From: Sulfitobacter delicatus | Lineage (GTDB): Bacteria > Pseudomonadota > Alphaproteobacteria > Rhodobacterales > Rhodobacteraceae | Direction of reading: 5' to 3' | NCBI RefSeq assembly: GCF_900102535.1 | Contig: NZ_FNBP01000006.1 | Location: 62,001-126,000 of the forward strand | Length of the DNA stretch: 64,000 nucleotides | Shown: piece by piece, positions 59,779 through 64,000 of the stretch | Layout: each line of letters opens with the position of its first letter | Numbering within the stretch: position 1 is the stretch's first letter | Translations under genes and position numbers: made by a program | Notes under the pieces: generated by a model | Database searches by the model: none | The model's input: the letters and a program-made list of their open reading frames with translations, nothing else | What the model was told of the DNA's origin: nothing

Positions 59779-61170
59779 TTAGCCCGAAATCACCTTAGGC
59801 AACCAGGTCACGATCTGCGGGAAAGCGAACAAGATCGCAATCGCCACCACCTGCAACAGCACAAACGGCAGGATGCCTTTGTAGATCGCACTCGTCGGCA
59901 GGTCCGCTGGTGCCACCCCGCGCAGATAGAAGAGCGCAAAGCCAAAGGGCGGCGTGAGGAACGAGGTCTGCAAGTTCACCCCCACCAGCACCCCGAGCCA
60001 GATCGGATCAATGTCCAGCATCAAGAGCACCGGCGCCGTGATCGGGATCACGATGAAGATGATCTCGAATGTGTCGAGGATGAACCCAAGGAAGAACATG
60101 ATGATCATCACCACCGCCACCGCCGCCAAGGGGCCGCCGGGTAGGTTGCTGAGGAACTCATGCACCAGATTGTCGCCGCCCATCATGCGGAACACGATGG
60201 AGAAGACCGAAGCGCCCAGCAGAATGATAAAGACCATGCTGGTGATCGTCGCCGTCGCAATCATCGTCTCGCGCAGAATGCGGAAGGAAAGCCGCCAGCG
60301 CAGCGTCGCCAGCACCATCGCGCCCACGGCACCAACCGATGCCGCTTCGGTCGGAGTGGCAATGCCGCCCAGGATCGAGCCCAGCACCGCGAGGATCAGC
60401 AAAAGCGGCGGCACCAGCGCGACAAAGAAGTCCCGCAACAGCGCGCCTTTTTCATCCGCAGGCACCGGCGTGGCGGGGCAAGAGGCAGGCGCGGTGGCGG
60501 CTTTGAAAAGCACATAGCCCAGATAGAGCGAGACCAGCAGGATGCCCGGCAGCAGCGCCCCGGCAAAGAGGTCCCCAACCGAGACGGGCGAGGGGGCAAA
60601 GTTGCCCTTGGCCATCTGCACCTGCGAGTTGATCCCCGCGAGCATGTCGCCCATGAAAATCAAAACGGTGGAAGGCGGAATGATCTGCCCCAATGTGCCG
60701 CTCGCACAGATCACACCGGTGGCGAGCTTCGGATCATAGCCCGCCCGCAGCATCGCGGGCAGCGAGATCAAACCCATGGTCACAACCGTCGCGCCCACCA
60801 CACCCGTTGAGGCCGCCAGCATCGCGCCGACCAGCACCACCGAAATGCCCAAACCGCCGCGCATATTGCCAAAGAGTTTGCCCATGGTCAGCAACAACTG
60901 CTCGGCAATCTGGCTGCGTTCCAGCATCACCCCCATGAAAATGAACAGCGGCACGGCGACCAAGACTTCGTTGGTCATAAACCCGATATAGCGGTTGGGC
61001 AGAGAGCCAAAGTTCGACGGGTCAAATACCCCGAACCCCCTGCCTACGGCAGCAAACAAGAGCGACACACCAGCCAACGTAAAGGCCACCGGAAAGCCCA
61101 GCAGCAAAAAGCCGATCACGCCAAAGAACATGAGCGCGGCGAGCATCTCGCCAATGAAAATCGGGTCCAT
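59779..61170 (-). CDS. TRAP transporter large permease subunit (DctM)
   Basis: 463 residues from the ATG at 61170, whose ATGA overlaps the dctQ stop. The DctM motifs are ASTGVVGATVVTMGLISLPAM, ASGTLGQIIPPSTVLIFMGD and LQTSFLTPPFGFALFYLRG. A long insertion near residues 170-190 (NSQVQMAKGNFAPSPVSVGD) is typical of the larger DctM group that works with TakP-like proteins. The gene faces the TakP-like gene tail to tail. Confidence 0.93.
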   Translation of the reverse strand: MDPIFIGEMLAALMFFGVIGFLLLGFPVAFTLAGVSLLFAAVGRGFGVFDPSNFGSLPNRYIGFMTNEVLVAVPLFIFMGVMLERSQIAEQLLLTMGKLFGNMRGGLGISVVLVGAMLAASTGVVGATVVTMGLISLPAMLRAGYDPKLATGVICASGTLGQIIPPSTVLIFMGDMLAGINSQVQMAKGNFAPSPVSVGDLFAGALLPGILLVSLYLGYVLFKAATAPASCPATPVPADEKGALLRDFFVALVPPLLLILAVLGSILGGIATPTEAASVGAVGAMVLATLRWRLSFRILRETMIATATITSMVFIILLGASVFSIVFRMMGGDNLVHEFLSNLPGGPLAAVAVVMIIMFFLGFILDTFEIIFIVIPITAPVLLMLDIDPIWLGVLVGVNLQTSFLTPPFGFALFYLRGVAPADLPTSAIYKGILPFVLLQVVAIAILFAFPQIVTWLPKVISG

Positions 61171-61748
61171 CAAACGGCTCCCTGCGGATGGTCAGCGGCG
61201 ATTTGATCCCGGCTGTATTGGATGGATTTGGGCACAAGCTCGGCGTTGCCGCTCAGCACCAGAATGGAGCGGATGATCCAGGCGATCCCCTGAATGGCCA
61301 GCAGGAAAGCAAAGCCGATGATGAAAGCCTTGAGGATAAAGAGCCCCGGCATGCCGCCCACGTTGGCCGAGGCTTCGCTATATCCCCAAGCGCGTTGCAC
61401 GAAGGGCATCGAATAGGCGTAGACGATCCAGCAGAACGGCAGCAAGAAGACCAGAACGCCGATCAAATCCACCAACGCACGGCGGGCCATGGTGGCGGGG
61501 CGGTAGAAGATGTCGACCCGTACATGGTCGTCCCGCAACAGTGCGAACCCGGCAACGGCGGTGAACATCGCGCCGTTCAACCAGATATAGAGGTCCTGCA
61601 TCCAGACGAAGCTAATCGCGAACACATAGCGCTGTACGACGACGGTGAAACAGACGAGGACAATGCCGAGTGACAGCCATGCGAATATGTTGCCGATGAC
61701 GATATTCACCGCGCAGATCGCTCTGGCAATTGCTGCTAATAAACGCAC
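61170..61748 (-). CDS. TRAP transporter small permease subunit (DctQ)
   Basis: 192 residues from a GTG at 61748, with GAGGGG five bases upstream. Four helices are visible, and the RYVFAISFVWMQDLYIWLNG stretch is typical of the TakQ-like branch. It overlaps the dctM gene by three to four bases and forms its partner. The two lie downstream of no binding-protein gene, so they probably serve the convergent TakP-like protein. Confidence 0.88.
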   Translation of the reverse strand: MRLLAAIARAICAVNIVIGNIFAWLSLGIVLVCFTVVVQRYVFAISFVWMQDLYIWLNGAMFTAVAGFALLRDDHVRVDIFYRPATMARRALVDLIGVLVFLLPFCWIVYAYSMPFVQRAWGYSEASANVGGMPGLFILKAFIIGFAFLLAIQGIAWIIRSILVLSGNAELVPKSIQYSRDQIAADHPQGAV

Positions 61749-61889
61749 CTTGTCCCCTCTTCCCGTCAAGCTCGTTTGCACGTCAATCGAAGGGAGGGGC
61801 CAGAATGTCAAGATTTAGATGATCTGCGCCGCCGGTGCGCGGCAGCTGTGCCCGCGCGGCGACAGGGTGCCGCCGCGCGAGAGATACGG

Positions 61890-62810
61890 TTAGTAAATGC
61901 TCGTTTCAGGGTCCGAGCCTTCGTGCACCATCCCGCGATACATGCCCTGAGAGTTAAAGGGCATCGCAATATTTCCTGCGGCATCCACCGCAATGATCCC
62001 GCCCGAGCCGTCGTTGTTTGCCAAATCTTGCATCACCACATGGTCGGCAGCGGTGCCGAGGTCTTCACCCGCATGGCGCATCCGCGCCGCGATTTCGCCC
62101 ACCGCATTCCAGCGGATGAAAATCTCGCCATGTCCGGTACCGGAGACAGCGCAGGTTTCATTATCTGCAAAAGTGCCAGCGCCGATCATGGGCGTGTCGC
62201 CCACGCGGCCCGGTGCTTTGGCCGTCATTCCGCCGGTCGAGGTCGCAGCGGCGATATTGCCTTCCCTGTCGCGCGCAACTGCGCCCACAGTCCCATGGCG
62301 CCGCGCCGGATCGTCCGACACTTCGCCACGCGCGCGCATCTCCAGCGTTTCCTGAAGTGCATCCCAGCGGGATTGGGTGAAGAAGTAATCTTTGTCTCCA
62401 AAAGGAAGGTTGGCTTGGCGTGCGATCTCCAGCGCGTTAGGGCCAATGAGCGTCACATGCTCTGTGCGCTCCATCACGGCGCGGGCCAGTTTCACGGGGT
62501 TCTTGGGGCCGAAAACACCCGCAACCGATCCTGCGCGCCGGTCTTTGCCGTCCATCACGGCGGCGTCCATTTCTTGTTTGCCCTCAGAGGTATAGACTGC
62601 GCCACGCCCCGCGTTAAACAGCGGCTCATCCTCCAAGGCGCAAACCGATGCAGTCACCGCATCCATGGCGCTGCCCCCGTCGCGCAGTACGGCCTCGCCG
62701 GCCTCAAGCGCACGGGCGAGGCCCGCGTGATAGGCGGCCTCTTTCTCGGGTGTCATATTCACTTTCAAAATGGTCCCGGCACCGCCGTGGATAGCAAGGG
62801 AATAGGTCAT
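61890..62810 (-). CDS. Isoaspartyl peptidase/L-asparaginase (plant-type Ntn hydrolase)
   Basis: 306 residues from the ATG at 62810. The N-terminus SLAIHGGAGTI is the family signature. Autocleavage should occur before Thr in RRHGTVGAVARD, making it the N-terminal nucleophile of the beta subunit, followed by AAATSTGGM and GRVGDTPMIGAGTFAD that bind substrate. It removes isoaspartyl residues from peptides or hydrolyses asparagine. No signal peptide is present. It overlaps the deacetylase-family gene by four bases. Confidence 0.93.
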   Translation of the reverse strand: MTYSLAIHGGAGTILKVNMTPEKEAAYHAGLARALEAGEAVLRDGGSAMDAVTASVCALEDEPLFNAGRGAVYTSEGKQEMDAAVMDGKDRRAGSVAGVFGPKNPVKLARAVMERTEHVTLIGPNALEIARQANLPFGDKDYFFTQSRWDALQETLEMRARGEVSDDPARRHGTVGAVARDREGNIAAATSTGGMTAKAPGRVGDTPMIGAGTFADNETCAVSGTGHGEIFIRWNAVGEIAARMRHAGEDLGTAADHVVMQDLANNDGSGGIIAVDAAGNIAMPFNSQGMYRGMVHEGSDPETSIY

Positions 62811-63706
62811 TTTGGTCCTTTCAGTCCGGCGTGCTCGGCGCAATAAGCCGCGATTTCGGCATGGGTAGCGATCCAGCAGTCGCCTTTGGATTTGATGTGG
62901 TCGATCAACTCATCGAGAATGAAGATGCGCGAGCGGTAGCCGGTGACATGCGGGTGCATGGTTAGCAGAAACAGCCCGCCTTCGTCGTAAGCGCCGTCGA
63001 ACTCGCGGCGGAAAATGTCGAGCACGTCGGCGGGCGGCGTATAGGGCCGCTGCGCGCCAAAACGGTTCATCATGAAATAGACCGCGTCGTCGCGGATCCA
63101 TTCCACTGGCAGTTCGACGATCCCGGTCGGCTCGCCCTTCTCGACAATCTCGTAAGGGTCGTCGTCCGAGAAGAGCGAACTGTCGTATAAAAGGCCCATC
63201 TCGCGTGCGATCGACAGGGTGCTGGGGCTGTAGTCCCAAGATGGGGTACGCATGCCAACGGGGCGGGTGCCGGTGATCTTTTCCAGCGTATCAGAGGCGC
63301 GCAGCATCAACTCGCGCTCGGTTGCGCCATCGACTTGGGTGTTGCGCTCGTGAATCCAGCCGTGCAACCCGATCTCATGGCCTTCTTCGGCCAGACTGCG
63401 CTGTTCTTCGGGGTGCAGCAGGGCCGAGACGGCGGGCACGAAGAAGCTGGCCTTTACTCCATGTCGGTCAAGCACCTTGCGGATGCGCGGATTGCCCCGG
63501 CGCGCGCCATATTCACCCCAGCCGAGGCGAGCGATGCTCTCGCCGCCGTCGCGCAACTCATTGGTTTCATGGTCACTGTCGAAGCTCAGCGCCACCGCGC
63601 AGCGCGCGCCGCCGGGCCATGTTTTGGGCAGCAGGTTCTGCCCTGCGCGCACCTGTTCGACCAACCCGCGCCAATGCTCTTCGTCCCATTCATGCGGCTC
63701 GCTCAT
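62807..63706 (-). CDS. Polysaccharide deacetylase-family (carbohydrate esterase 4-like) hydrolase
   Basis: 299 residues from the ATG at 63706, overlapping the SDR stop. The NodB-homology motifs are LSFDSDHETNEL (Asp pair) and GLHGWIHERN (two His). RTPSWDYSPST and the final MHPHVTGYRSR complete the site. Cytoplasmic members such as PuuE-type allantoinases act on amides and not on polysaccharide, and the lack of a signal peptide supports such a role. The neighbour asparaginase fits amide metabolism. Confidence 0.87.
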   Translation of the reverse strand: MSEPHEWDEEHWRGLVEQVRAGQNLLPKTWPGGARCAVALSFDSDHETNELRDGGESIARLGWGEYGARRGNPRIRKVLDRHGVKASFFVPAVSALLHPEEQRSLAEEGHEIGLHGWIHERNTQVDGATERELMLRASDTLEKITGTRPVGMRTPSWDYSPSTLSIAREMGLLYDSSLFSDDDPYEIVEKGEPTGIVELPVEWIRDDAVYFMMNRFGAQRPYTPPADVLDIFRREFDGAYDEGGLFLLTMHPHVTGYRSRIFILDELIDHIKSKGDCWIATHAEIAAYCAEHAGLKGPK

Positions 63707-64000
63707 GCGTGTCCTCCATCGACGGATAGAATTTGCCCCGTGATCCAGCCCGCGCGGTCGGAACAGAGGAAGGTGACAGCGTCCGCAAGGTCCTGTGCGC
63801 GGCCAAGGCGGCGCATGTGGATGCCGCCGATGATCTGTTTCTGTCGCTCGCGGCCAAAGGCGTCCCATTGCTTTTCGGTCGAAGGGTTCGACAGAACGAA
63901 CCCGGGGGCCACGGAATTGACGGTAATCCCCTGCGGCCCAAGTTCCAGCGCCAGCTGTTTGGTGAGACCGACGAGCGCGTGTTTCGCGGCTGCATAGGCT
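63703..64000 (-). CDS. Short-chain dehydrogenase/reductase, C-terminal part (runs off window)
   Basis: About 99 residues up to the window edge, ending in GQILSVDGGHA. The frame starts within YAAAKHALVGLTKQLALEL, which supplies the catalytic YxxxK, followed by GITVNSVAPGFV and the C-terminal RAGWITGQ stretch. The Rossmann motif and start are outside the window. It overlaps the deacetylase-family gene and probably heads that operon. Confidence 0.9.
   Translation of the reverse strand, partial: AYAAAKHALVGLTKQLALELGPQGITVNSVAPGFVLSNPSTEKQWDAFGRERQKQIIGGIHMRRLGRAQDLADAVTFLCSDRAGWITGQILSVDGGHA

Noticed and set aside
1..64000. CRISPR arrays, tRNA or rRNA genes, insertion sequences, prophage genes
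   Set aside because: No regularly spaced repeats, cloverleaf-like sequences, transposases or phage structural genes were seen; some short tRNA-like sequences could have been missed by eye.

Overview
The window looks like part of a large extrachromosomal replicon of a marine Roseobacter-group alphaproteobacterium (Rhodobacterales). The evidence is high GC, four TRAP transporter loci in 64 kb, a complete repABC replication and partition cassette at 33.1-36.6 kb, and gene families common in that group (PhnDCE, TupABC, DUF3305/DUF3306 formate dehydrogenase cluster, TakP-like TRAP proteins). I saw no rRNA, tRNA, CRISPR array, transposase or phage gene.

Layout. 1-7.8 kb: a peptide-type ABC transporter (end of an ATPase, binding protein, two permeases) with two Ntn-hydrolase-type enzymes (gamma-glutamyltransferase family and DUF1028), a TauE/SafE permease and a GntR/FCD regulator. 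8-12.3 kb: a phnDCEE phosphonate-type importer ending in a NagD-like HAD hydrolase. 12.4-15.2 kb: a TRAP transporter. 15.3-31 kb: a catabolic region. Its core is an eight-gene minus-strand operon (26209 to 17904) made of a ring-hydroxylating oxygenase (reductase, alpha, beta), an acyl-CoA synthetase, a thiolase-fold protein without the thiolase Cys, an OB/Zn-ribbon protein fused to a degenerate SDR, a PF04199 cyclase-family hydrolase and an SDR. An aldehyde dehydrogenase and a hydroxyacid dehydrogenase flank it. A divergent MarR regulator and a TRAP transporter share a near-identical operator with it. An M42 peptidase closes the region.

31-36.6 kb: a DctB-like histidine kinase, then repC, repB and repA on the minus strand with a counter-transcribed RNA in the repB-repC gap. 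37-52.7 kb: a tungstate importer (tupBCA) behind a structured leader, then a membrane-bound periplasmic formate dehydrogenase locus. That locus has a minus-strand accessory operon (polyferredoxin, DUF6494, Mrp, biotin/lipoate-ligase-like protein, DUF6505) and a plus-strand structural operon (DUF3305, DUF3306, TorD-like chaperone, TAT peptide, alpha, beta, gamma, 41-aa membrane peptide, NtrC-like regulator lacking GAFTGA). Tungstate uptake next to a formate dehydrogenase suggests a tungsten enzyme.

53-64 kb: a polar amino acid (cystine-like) ABC transporter, two adjacent TRAP systems of the 2-oxoacid/TakP type, an isoaspartyl peptidase/asparaginase, a polysaccharide-deacetylase-family hydrolase and the end of an SDR. 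Intergenic gaps here carry GC-rich palindromes that look like one repeat family.

The strongest candidates for something not well described are the eight-gene operon, whose two central enzymes have lost canonical catalytic residues, and the formate dehydrogenase accessory set with a ligase-like protein lacking its active-site lysine. All functional calls come from motifs and context read by eye; no database search was run.
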